DNA of 64,000 nt from Arthrobacter sp. M4 (lineage in GTDB: Bacteria > Actinomycetota > Actinomycetes > Actinomycetales > Micrococcaceae). Positions 57,580 to 64,000 of the stretch are shown here, in pieces. Position numbers and translations under genes: made by a program. Below the pieces are notes generated by a model. The model did not search any database. It had not been told where the DNA came from and saw only the letters and a list, made by a program, of their open reading frames with translations. Positions within the stretch are counted from its first letter, which is position 1. Each line of letters starts with the position of its first letter. The stretch spans positions 186,001 to 250,000 of the forward strand of contig NZ_JAIWYX010000002.1 in assembly GCF_020251205.1 (NCBI RefSeq). The letters are read 5' to 3'.

Positions 57580-58737
57580 CTAGCGCCTTCCCAGCCCCTG
57601 AACGAGCCCGACGGCTTCATACACGGCTGTGGCGGCCTGGGACAGTTCCGCCTCGGTGACGGTGGAATTGAAGCTGAACCTCACCGCTGTCTGTGCCACA
57701 GCGGGGTCAATTCCGAGGGCCAGCAATACCGGGGACGGCGCGTCGGAACCCGCGGCACATGCCGAACCACTGGAACAAACCACACCAAGCCGTTCCAGTT
57801 CGAGCAGCACGGACTCGCCGCTTGTACCAGGGAAGCAGAAAGAAGCCACCGACGGGAGCCGAAGCTCAGGGTGTCCGGTCAGGATGGCCCCCGGCACCTC
57901 GGACAACACCCGCCGAATGAACTCGTCGCGTAAGCCGCTCACCCTGGAATGCAGGGTGGCCTGTTCGGCATGGGCCAAGGTAAGTGCCGTTGACAGGGCC
58001 ACGGCGCCCGCAACGTTCTCCGTACCGGAGCGGCGTCCGCGTTCCTGGCCTCCGCCGTGGACCAGTGGTTCCAGCTTTTGCCGCCCGCGGGCATAAAGGA
58101 CCCCGGAACCCTTTGGGGCGCCGATCTTGTGCCCGGAAATGCTCATGGCATCCACGCCCAAAGATTCGACGTCGAGCGGCAGCCAACCCGCGGCCTGTAC
58201 CGCGTCGGTATGGAACGGTACGCCCAGCGAATGGGCCACTCGGGCGAGCTCCGCTACGGGCTGGACAGTTCCCACCTCGTTGTTGGCGTACATGATGCTG
58301 GCGACGGCGGTTGTCGGCCGCAGGGCCGCGCGAAACGCGTCCGGGGTAACCACGCCGTAGCCGTCAACCGGGACGACGTCGACCACAAAACCGTGTACCC
58401 GCTCGAGGTAACGCGCGGATTCCTCAACCGCCGGGTGCTCGATTGCGCTGATCAGCACCCGGTCGAGTGAGGGATCCTGCGCCCGGCGCGCCAAAGCAAG
58501 GCCCTTGACCGCCAGGTTGTCGGCCTCGGTGCCGCCGGACGTGAATGTGACGTCGCCTGGACGGCAGCGAAGAACCTTGGCCACGGAGGCTCGTGCGGAT
58601 GCCAGTCCGTTCGCCGCAGCCTCACCGAGGGTGTGATGGCTCGAGGGATTTCCGAATTCACCTGTCAGGAAAGGCCACATCGCCTCGAGCGCCTCACGGC
58701 GCACGGGTGTAGTCGCGGCTGCATCCAGGAAGATCAC
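57580..58737 (-). CDS. Cysteine desulfurase of the nad operon (NifS/IscS-like)
   Basis: A 385-residue PLP enzyme: MIFLDAAATTPVRREAL, FGNPSSHHTLGEAA, FTSGGTEADNLAVKGL, the PLP lysine in DAMSISGHKIGAPKGSGVLYARG (SGHK), and a C-terminal catalytic loop VVCSSGSACAAGSDAPSP with the active-site Cys. It is the last gene of nadA-nadB-nadC, so it likely supplies sulfur to the [4Fe-4S] cluster of NadA. GTG start at 58737 overlaps the nadC stop (GTGA). A separate housekeeping desulfurase would be elsewhere. Confidence 0.93.
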   Translation of the reverse strand: MIFLDAAATTPVRREALEAMWPFLTGEFGNPSSHHTLGEAAANGLASARASVAKVLRCRPGDVTFTSGGTEADNLAVKGLALARRAQDPSLDRVLISAIEHPAVEESARYLERVHGFVVDVVPVDGYGVVTPDAFRAALRPTTAVASIMYANNEVGTVQPVAELARVAHSLGVPFHTDAVQAAGWLPLDVESLGVDAMSISGHKIGAPKGSGVLYARGRQKLEPLVHGGGQERGRRSGTENVAGAVALSTALTLAHAEQATLHSRVSGLRDEFIRRVLSEVPGAILTGHPELRLPSVASFCFPGTSGESVLLELERLGVVCSSGSACAAGSDAPSPVLLALGIDPAVAQTAVRFSFNSTVTEAELSQAATAVYEAVGLVQGLGRR

Positions 58738-59657
58738 GGTGCCACTGCCGCTGTTTCATCCAAGCGGTGGGCTGCGTCTGCACCCGGAGCTATGTCCAGC
58801 GTTACGTCCAAACCAAGGTCCAACGCTGCAACGCTGTGAGTCAGGCCTCCGATGGAAATGACGTCCACGCCGGCTGCAGCGATGTCAGCAACGGTTGCGA
58901 GGTTGACGTTTCCACTGGCCTCAACGATTGCCCTGCCGGCCACCTGCTGCACGCCCGCACGCAGCTCCTCCAGCGAGAAATTGTCCAGCATGATGGTGTC
59001 CACCTGGGCGGCCAGGACGGGCTCGATTTGATCGCGACTGTCCACTTCGACTTCGAAGTGGGTGGTGTGCCCCAGCTGTGCCTTGGCCGTGGCCAAAAGG
59101 GCAGTCAGTTTCCGCGCGTCTCCACCGGTCATAACAGCCAGGTGGTTGTCCTTGGCCAGGACAGCGTCAGAAAGGCTGTACCGGTGGTTGGCTCCACCGC
59201 CGCAGCGGACCGCGTACCGTTCCAGGACCCGCAGCCCCGGCGTGGTCTTTCGAGTGTCGGTGATCCGGGCCTTTGTGCCTTCCACGAGCCGGACGAACTC
59301 TGCCGTCTTAGTGGCGATGGCGCTCATACGCTGCGCCAGGTTCAGTCCGACCCGTTCCGCGAGCAGCACCGAGCGGGCCCTGCCGCTGACGCGCGCCAGC
59401 TGCGTTCCGGCGTCGAACGCCTCACCGTCCGCCAGCAGCAGTTCCACTTCCGTTTCCGGGTCCACCAGCTTCATGGCGTCCCGGAAGACAGTTCCTCCGC
59501 TAAAAACGCCGGGCACCCGCGCGTTGAGGACGGCCGTGGCCCGGGCCTCCGCCGGAATCAACAGCTGCGAGGTAATGTCGCCGTTCGGTGCGTCCTCCGC
59601 GAAGGCCCGCTCCAGGATGTCCCGTACGGGCGCGGCGGGGAGGGTCAGGCTAGTCAT
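58734..59657 (-). CDS. nadC: Nicotinate-nucleotide diphosphorylase (carboxylating), NadC
   Basis: Converts quinolinate and PRPP to nicotinate mononucleotide. The 307-residue protein has EDAPNGDITSQLLIP, LNLAQRMSAIATKTAEFVRLVEGTKARITDTRKTTPGLRVLERYAVRCGGGANHRYSLSDAVLAKDNH (contains the phosphate-binding HRYSLSD and KDNH), and VEVDSRDQIEPVLAAQVDTIMLDNFSLEELR. ATG 59657 overlaps nadB by 8 bases. Confidence 0.96.
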   Translation of the reverse strand: MTSLTLPAAPVRDILERAFAEDAPNGDITSQLLIPAEARATAVLNARVPGVFSGGTVFRDAMKLVDPETEVELLLADGEAFDAGTQLARVSGRARSVLLAERVGLNLAQRMSAIATKTAEFVRLVEGTKARITDTRKTTPGLRVLERYAVRCGGGANHRYSLSDAVLAKDNHLAVMTGGDARKLTALLATAKAQLGHTTHFEVEVDSRDQIEPVLAAQVDTIMLDNFSLEELRAGVQQVAGRAIVEASGNVNLATVADIAAAGVDVISIGGLTHSVAALDLGLDVTLDIAPGADAAHRLDETAAVAP

Positions 59658-61362
59658 GGACGAGGCTCGCTTTCCGGCTCATGGTGTATCGATGGAGAAG
59701 ATCGTTGTGGGCAGGCGGCTGTGGCGCGTCACTGCGGTAGTGGGCGCCCAGCGAGGAGGTTCGCGCCTGGGCAGCCTGCACCAGCAACTGGGCGGCCAGC
59801 AGGAGGTTGGCGTCCTCATGGGCCTTGGGGTCCAGAGCGTCGGCGGCCAGCTCAGGAAGTACGACGGCGGCCCACTCGCCCAGGGTGTCCGCCGCGGACT
59901 GGAGCAACTCACCATTCCGCAAAACCCCGGCATTGGCTGTCAGGAGCCTTTGCAGTGCTGTGCGTGAGAAGGGAGGGACTGGATCTCTCTTGTCCAGGCC
60001 CCTCGTCCCAAATACAAGGGCCGGCTTGGGCGTTCCGTCGCCTGGCGCTCCAGAAGAACGACGCGCGGGAACCACAGCCTCATCCCCTTGGGATAGGAAT
60101 GCCTCAACGGCCCTGCGCCCGAACACGAGCCCCTCGAGCAAGGAGTTGCTGGCAAGCCGGTTGGCGCCTTGGACGCCGGTGCAGGCGACCTCCCCCGCAG
60201 CGAGCAGTCCCGGCACGGAAGTACGTCCGTCCAGGTCCGTCAGGACGCCGCCCATCCAGTAGTGGGCCGCCGGCGCCACAGGCACAAGCTCCCTGGTCCA
60301 GTCGACGCCTGCCTGGGCGGTGCGGACGGTGATTGTCGGGAACCGCTTGGCAAGGAAGCCCGGCCCTTTGGCCTGCTCTATCACAGTGGCGTCAAGGAAC
60401 ACATGGCCGTTGGGAGTGCCCAGGGAAGCCAGGTGCAGGGCAATGCTCCTGGAAACAACGTCCCGGGGCGCGAGTTCGGCGTCCACGTGGTAGTCGGGCA
60501 TGAAACGGTAACCGTTGGCGTCAACGAGGACTGCTCCCTCACCGCGTACTGCCTCCGAAATCAGGAGCGGCTCCGGTGCAACACCGCCGACCCCTGCGCC
60601 CTGGACCATGCAAGTGGGGTGGAACTGGAAGAATTCCACGTCTGCCACAGCTGCTCCGGCACGCCAGGCGAGCGCGACTCCGTCTGCCGTGGCTATGGCG
60701 GGGTTGGTGGTCTGCGCAAAGAGACGGCCTGCTCCCCCGGTGGCGAGCAGCACTGCATCGCCAGTAACGGCTTCCAGTCGCCCGGCGTGCAGGTACTCGA
60801 CGCCGGACACGCGGCCGGAGTCCTGTATCAGGGAGGTTGCCTGGGTGTTGGCAAGGACGCGAATGCGGCCCCGGCCTCGTGCTTCCGGGCCGTCCTGTGC
60901 CGTCAGGACGGCTGCGATCAGGGCGCCCGAAATTCCGGCGCCGGTCGCGTCGCCGCCTGAATGCAGGATGCGGGGTGCGGAATGCGCCGCCTCCAGTCCC
61001 AAGGCGTGCGCTCCATGGTCATTCACGTCGAAAGGCACGCCGAAGCGGACAAGTCCCGCAATGTCCTTGAAGGCCTCCCGGCACAGTATGCGTACGGCCT
61101 CCGGGTCACAGTGTCCGGCCCCGGCCGACAAGGTGTCTTCGATGTGCGCAGCCACTGTGTCGCCGGGCGCAGGCTGCTCCAGAACCGCCGAGATTCCGCC
61201 TTGTGCATACGAAGTGTTGCTGTCAGCAAGGGATGCCTTGCTCAGCAGCACAACGTCAGCACCGCCTTCGGCAGCCAGCAGGGCAGCGTACAAGCCTGCG
61301 ATGCCGCTACCGACGACGACCAGCTTGCGCCGTACGGCGGAAGGGTGGGGTGCCTGGTTCAC
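59650..61362 (-). CDS. nadB: L-aspartate oxidase NadB
   Basis: Oxidises L-aspartate to iminoaspartate, the first step of de novo NAD synthesis. The 570-residue FAD protein has LVVVGSGIAGLYAALLAAEGGADVVLLSK (FAD GxGxxG), SNTSYAQGGISAVL, HSGGDATGAGISGALI, HLASLGTPNGHVFLDATV and AAGEVACTGVQGANRLASNSLLEGLVFGRRAVEAF. The C-terminal about 110 residues are the helical cap. I start at GTG 61362, 6 bases after GGAGG; the open frame extends about 124 codons upstream through antisense nadA and is not protein-like. Confidence 0.96.
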   Translation of the reverse strand: MNQAPHPSAVRRKLVVVGSGIAGLYAALLAAEGGADVVLLSKASLADSNTSYAQGGISAVLEQPAPGDTVAAHIEDTLSAGAGHCDPEAVRILCREAFKDIAGLVRFGVPFDVNDHGAHALGLEAAHSAPRILHSGGDATGAGISGALIAAVLTAQDGPEARGRGRIRVLANTQATSLIQDSGRVSGVEYLHAGRLEAVTGDAVLLATGGAGRLFAQTTNPAIATADGVALAWRAGAAVADVEFFQFHPTCMVQGAGVGGVAPEPLLISEAVRGEGAVLVDANGYRFMPDYHVDAELAPRDVVSRSIALHLASLGTPNGHVFLDATVIEQAKGPGFLAKRFPTITVRTAQAGVDWTRELVPVAPAAHYWMGGVLTDLDGRTSVPGLLAAGEVACTGVQGANRLASNSLLEGLVFGRRAVEAFLSQGDEAVVPARRSSGAPGDGTPKPALVFGTRGLDKRDPVPPFSRTALQRLLTANAGVLRNGELLQSAADTLGEWAAVVLPELAADALDPKAHEDANLLLAAQLLVQAAQARTSSLGAHYRSDAPQPPAHNDLLHRYTMSRKASLVHD

Positions 61363-61394
61363 TTGGGCCTCCGAATTTGGCGTACTGTGCGGGC

Positions 61395-62702
61395 CTAGAG
61401 GGGCTTGGCTGCCAACATGCGCTCGAGGGCGATCTTGGCGTTGTCCTGAACGTCGTCGTCCACTGCGATGCGGTTGACGATGCGGCCTTCCACGAGTTCC
61501 TCCAGGACCCACGCCAGGTAACCCGGGTGGATGCGGTACATCGTGGAGCACGGGCAGATAACCGGGTCCAGGCAGAAAATGGTGTGCTGCGGGTTCTCCG
61601 CCGCCAGCCGGTTCACCATGTTGATCTCGGTGCCGATGGCGAATGTGGTGGGCTCGGTGGCTGCGGCGATGGCCTTCTTGATGAAGTCCGTGGAACCGGC
61701 TGAGTCGGCAGCGTCCACAACTTCCATGGGGCACTCGGGGTGGACGATCACCTTAACGCCCGGGTATTCCTGCCGGGCCTTTTCGATCTGGCCCACATTG
61801 AAGCGCTTGTGGACCGAGCAGAAGCCGTGCCAGAGGATCACGCGGGAGTCCAGGAGGGTTTGCTGGTCGTTGCCGCCCAGTTCCTTGCGGGGGTTCCACA
61901 TGGGCATCTGCTCGAGCGGCACACCCAGGGCCTTGGCGGTGTTGCGTCCCAGGTGCTGGTCAGGGAAGAACAGGACACGCTGGCCACGTTCGAAAGCCCA
62001 TTCAAGGACGGTTTTGGCATTAGACGACGTGCACACAATGCCGCCGTTGCGACCACAGAATGCCTTGAGCGCCGCGGAGGAGTTCATGTAAGTGACGGGA
62101 ATGACGGGTACCCGGCCCGCATCGTCCGGCTCCGTCCCGAACAGTTCCTCAAGCTGTTCCCAGCACTCTTCCACCGAATCCGTGTCAGCCATGTCAGCCA
62201 TGGAGCAGCCGGCAGCGAGGTTGGGCAGGATCACGGCCTGTTCCGGAGTGGACAGGATATCAGCGGTTTCAGCCATGAAATGGACCCCGCAGAAAACGAT
62301 GGCTTCCGCGTCCGGACGAGTCAGGGCGGCATTGGCCAGCTGGAAGGAGTCGCCTACGAAATCGGCGTACTTGACCACCTCGTCGCGCTGGTAGAAGTGG
62401 CCCAGGATGACCGCCCGGTCGCCCAGGCGTTCCTTGGCTGCCAGAATCCGGGCGTCCAATTCCTCGTCGCTGGCCAGCTTGTATTCTTCGGGCAACTGAC
62501 CCTGCCGCGGGGTTGCCGCGGGGGCGGAGTCCAAGCTGGAGGCACCTGGACCGTAGGCGGGAATACCGGCGAGGGCCTCAGCCAGATCATATTCCCAAGG
62601 GCCGGAAGCGAGCGCCGGGCTGCACGTAGCTCCCCTGGCGGATGCGCCGCGTTCGGCTTCCTCGCGGGTAATGAGCTGGATCGCCGTATTGACGCTGGTC
62701 AT
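61395..62702 (-). CDS. nadA: Quinolinate synthase NadA
   Basis: Condenses iminoaspartate with dihydroxyacetone phosphate to quinolinate, using a [4Fe-4S] cluster. The 435-residue protein has VILGHFYQRDEVVKYADFVGDSFQLANAAL, IVFCGVHFMAETADIL, GCSMADMADTD (cluster region), WHGFCSVHKRFNVGQI, VHPECPMEVVD, and CLDPVICPCSTMYRIHPGYLAW with the C-terminal cysteines. All usual motifs are present. An about 65-residue N-terminal extension precedes the core. ATG 62702 follows AGGAG and overlaps the nrtR stop as ATGA. Confidence 0.96.
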   Translation of the reverse strand: MTSVNTAIQLITREEAERGASARGATCSPALASGPWEYDLAEALAGIPAYGPGASSLDSAPAATPRQGQLPEEYKLASDEELDARILAAKERLGDRAVILGHFYQRDEVVKYADFVGDSFQLANAALTRPDAEAIVFCGVHFMAETADILSTPEQAVILPNLAAGCSMADMADTDSVEECWEQLEELFGTEPDDAGRVPVIPVTYMNSSAALKAFCGRNGGIVCTSSNAKTVLEWAFERGQRVLFFPDQHLGRNTAKALGVPLEQMPMWNPRKELGGNDQQTLLDSRVILWHGFCSVHKRFNVGQIEKARQEYPGVKVIVHPECPMEVVDAADSAGSTDFIKKAIAAATEPTTFAIGTEINMVNRLAAENPQHTIFCLDPVICPCSTMYRIHPGYLAWVLEELVEGRIVNRIAVDDDVQDNAKIALERMLAAKPL

Positions 62703-63463
62703 GGTGTACTCCTGTTGTCTGGCCCGAGGCCGGGCGCGCCGGTGAAGCGGTAGAGGCGGGGCGGACGGTGCTTGCCGCCCTGCAGGTACTCACCGGTTGC
62801 CTCGATTTCCGGTGTTGCTTTGAGTTGCCGCCTGAAATTGGCAGGGTCCAGCCGGCAGTCCAGGACGGCCTCGTAGACCTCCCGTACTTGCGCAAGCGTG
62901 AAGAACTCGCCCAGTAGGTGGTAGGCGATAGAGCTGTAGGCCATCTTGTTGCGGAGCCGCCAGAGCGCATAGTCCACGATCGCGTTGTGGTCGAACGCCA
63001 GTTCATCGAGGCGGTCCGCGTGGAACCAGCGAACGTTCTCCGATTCGTCGGCGAGCGCTGCCTCCGTCGGCTGGACCAGCGCCCAGTAGACGATGGACAC
63101 CACCCGCTGCGTAGGTGACCGGTGGAGGCCGCCAAACGCGTAAAGCTGTTCGAGGTACTCCGGAGCCAGCCCGGTTGTGTCCCGAAGGTTCCTGGCGGCA
63201 GCATCCTGTAGGGATTCATCGTGCACTAGCGGACCGCCGGGCAGCGCCCACAGTCCCTTGTAGGGCTCCCTGATGCGGCGGACGAGGGGCAGCCAGAGGG
63301 CTTTTCGGCCGCTGGGGCCATCGGACCGCAGGGCGAAAATCACCGTGGAGATAGCCAACGACGGCGGCGCAAGCCTGCGTTCGGCAACATTGGCTGAGCT
63401 TGTGTACACGGTTTTCACCCCGCTTCCGGCATCGTCGACGCGTTCACGATTAGTTAAAGTCAC
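62699..63463 (-). CDS. nrtR: NrtR-type NUDIX-domain regulator of NAD synthesis
   Basis: A 254-residue protein with an N-terminal NUDIX domain (LWALPGGPLVHDESLQDAAARNLRDTTGL, a degenerate NUDIX box) and a C-terminal winged helix (AYHLLGEFFTLAQVREVYEAVLDCRLDPANFRRQL), the layout of NrtR, which represses NAD genes and senses ADP-ribose or NAD-related ligands. It overlaps nadA as ATGA. I start at GTG 63463 (MTLTNRERVDD...), because the codons further upstream run through the promoter and operator. That start lies inside the palindrome, so the regulator would block its own operon nrtR-nadABC-nifS. Confidence 0.9.
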   Translation of the reverse strand: MTLTNRERVDDAGSGVKTVYTSSANVAERRLAPPSLAISTVIFALRSDGPSGRKALWLPLVRRIREPYKGLWALPGGPLVHDESLQDAAARNLRDTTGLAPEYLEQLYAFGGLHRSPTQRVVSIVYWALVQPTEAALADESENVRWFHADRLDELAFDHNAIVDYALWRLRNKMAYSSIAYHLLGEFFTLAQVREVYEAVLDCRLDPANFRRQLKATPEIEATGEYLQGGKHRPPRLYRFTGAPGLGPDNRSTP

Positions 63464-63506
63464 ATTGACTAGAACTAATGGTAAGGGCGGCGCCGGACGA
63501 ATCCAA
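63449..63506 (-). promoter_or_regulatory. nrtR promoter and nested palindromic operator
   Basis: Minus strand: TTGGAT (63506-63501), 17-base spacer, TACCAT (63483-63478). Overlapping the start site is a nested palindrome at 63449-63479: outer arms ATTAGTT/AACTAAT and inner arms AGTCA/TGACT, all perfect, with 2-base and 3-base gaps. The GTG start codon at 63463 lies at the centre. Confidence 0.75.
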
Positions 63507-63669
63507 ATGATTCCGGCATGTGAACGCCCCTTGCCAACGTGGGGTAAATTCATTGGGTCCCATCAGGACACGTCGAACCACGACACGCAGGCGGCCAACT
63601 TCCGCCGGTCCAGGCGATCCGCCCGCCGGCAGCCGCAGGCAAGACAGCCATCCACAAGAAGGTATCTGC

Positions 63670-64000
63670 ATGACAAAGATGTCCAGGCCATCCATGAAGC
63701 CGCGCCAGTTGACCATGATGGGACTCGGCAGTGCCATAGGCGCAGGCCTCTTCCTCGGCTCGGGGGCAGGAGTTAGCGCCGCTGGCCCCGCAGTGCTGAT
63801 CTCATACCTGGTGGCAGGCGCACTGATCATCGTGGTCATGTGGGCGCTCGCCGAAATGGCCGCCGCGGATCCCAACGTCGGAGCATTCTCCATCTATGCC
63901 GGGAAGGCACTGGGCCCAACGGCGGGAGCGACAGTTGGCTGGTTGTGGTGGCTGCAACTGGTTGTGGTGATAGCAGCCGAGGCTCTGGGCGCAGCCGGAC
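63670..64000 (+). CDS. Amino acid permease (APC superfamily), N-terminal part, cut by window end
   Basis: The frame opens at ATG 63670 with AGAAGG upstream and runs off the window after 110 codons. It encodes MTMMGLGSAIGAGLFLGSGAG, SAAGPAVLISYLVAGALIIVVMWALAEMAAADPNVGAFSIYAGKALGP and GWLWWLQLVVVIAAEALGAAG, matching the GxGIGxGLFxGSG TM1 and the AEM/P-x-x-GaFs blocks of APC (AnsP/GabP-like) amino acid permeases. The 5' region between this gene and nrtR is about 205 bases and divergent. Substrate unknown. Confidence 0.88.
   Translation, partial: MTKMSRPSMKPRQLTMMGLGSAIGAGLFLGSGAGVSAAGPAVLISYLVAGALIIVVMWALAEMAAADPNVGAFSIYAGKALGPTAGATVGWLWWLQLVVVIAAEALGAAG

Noticed and set aside
61363..61734. 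Possible N-terminal extension of NadB to 694 residues
   Set aside because: The extra residues are His/Arg/Pro-rich antisense of nadA; a GTG with GGAGG at 61362 gives the normal start.

Overview
The window is chromosomal DNA from a high-GC actinobacterium. The best fit is Arthrobacter or a close relative (Micrococcaceae). The gene order leuC-leuD-murA-plsC-gpsA-ddl-DUF3515-thiL-DAK2-recG-rsmD, the IlvBNC/SerA set, frequent GTG/TTG starts, several apparently leaderless starts with a TAnnnT box about 6-7 nt upstream, and Mqo all point that way; this placement is inference from gene content, not a database match. Almost all of it is core metabolism; no phage, IS element, integrase or CRISPR array was seen.

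Layout. 1-1.3 kb: end of an aminotransferase gene and a spermidine-synthase-like gene on the plus strand. 1.3-6.3 kb (minus): thiL, a DAK2-domain gene, recG and rsmD with overlapping ends. 6.3-9.9 kb: a large secreted zinc metalloprotease with four C-terminal repeats and a DUF3515 lipoprotein. 10-14.3 kb (minus): murA, plsC, gpsA, ddl for cell wall and phospholipid precursors. 14.5-17.4 kb: leuC-leuD with the divergent IclR-type regulator. 17.4-18.5 kb: a 112-bp duplication, DUF1697 gene, tRNA-Glu and tRNA-Gln. 18.7-25 kb (minus): HAD hydrolase, gltX, FAH-family enzyme, MBL hydrolase, ilvE, leuB. 25.1-26.9 kb: a class F-like sortase beside a Pro/Thr-repeat surface protein. 27.4-32.6 kb: metG and a MacB-like ABC exporter pair. 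32.8-40.3 kb (minus): serA, the ilvB-ilvN-ilvC operon with a leader-peptide attenuator, and ilvD. 40.5-51.7 kb (mostly plus): sunset-domain membrane protein, PQQ-type sugar dehydrogenase, tRNA-Lys, small zinc ribbon, MarR regulator, Bcp peroxiredoxin, tRNA-Leu, a family 5 solute-binding lipoprotein, mqo and an RND transporter. 51.8-57.5 kb: a flavin monooxygenase/MarR pair, transglutaminase, lipoprotein, DUF1684, DM13 and GtrA genes. 57.6-63.5 kb (minus): nrtR-nadA-nadB-nadC-nifS, de novo NAD synthesis. The window ends inside an amino acid permease gene.

How it works together. Branched-chain amino acid synthesis (leuCD, leuB, ilvE, ilvBNC, ilvD) is scattered over 26 kb but seems tied together by regulation: a near-identical 15-bp palindrome lies between iclR and leuC and again upstream of ilvD, while ilvBNC carries a classical attenuator with a 24-residue leader peptide containing ten Ile/Val/Leu residues. 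The NAD operon begins with an NrtR-type regulator whose start codon sits inside a nested palindrome. The flavin monooxygenase operon has a perfect 18-bp palindrome over its promoter and ends in its own MarR regulator. The most unusual items are the sortase that has no arginine after its catalytic cysteine, next to a surface protein without an LPXTG motif, and several short tandem repeats at gene ends and starts.
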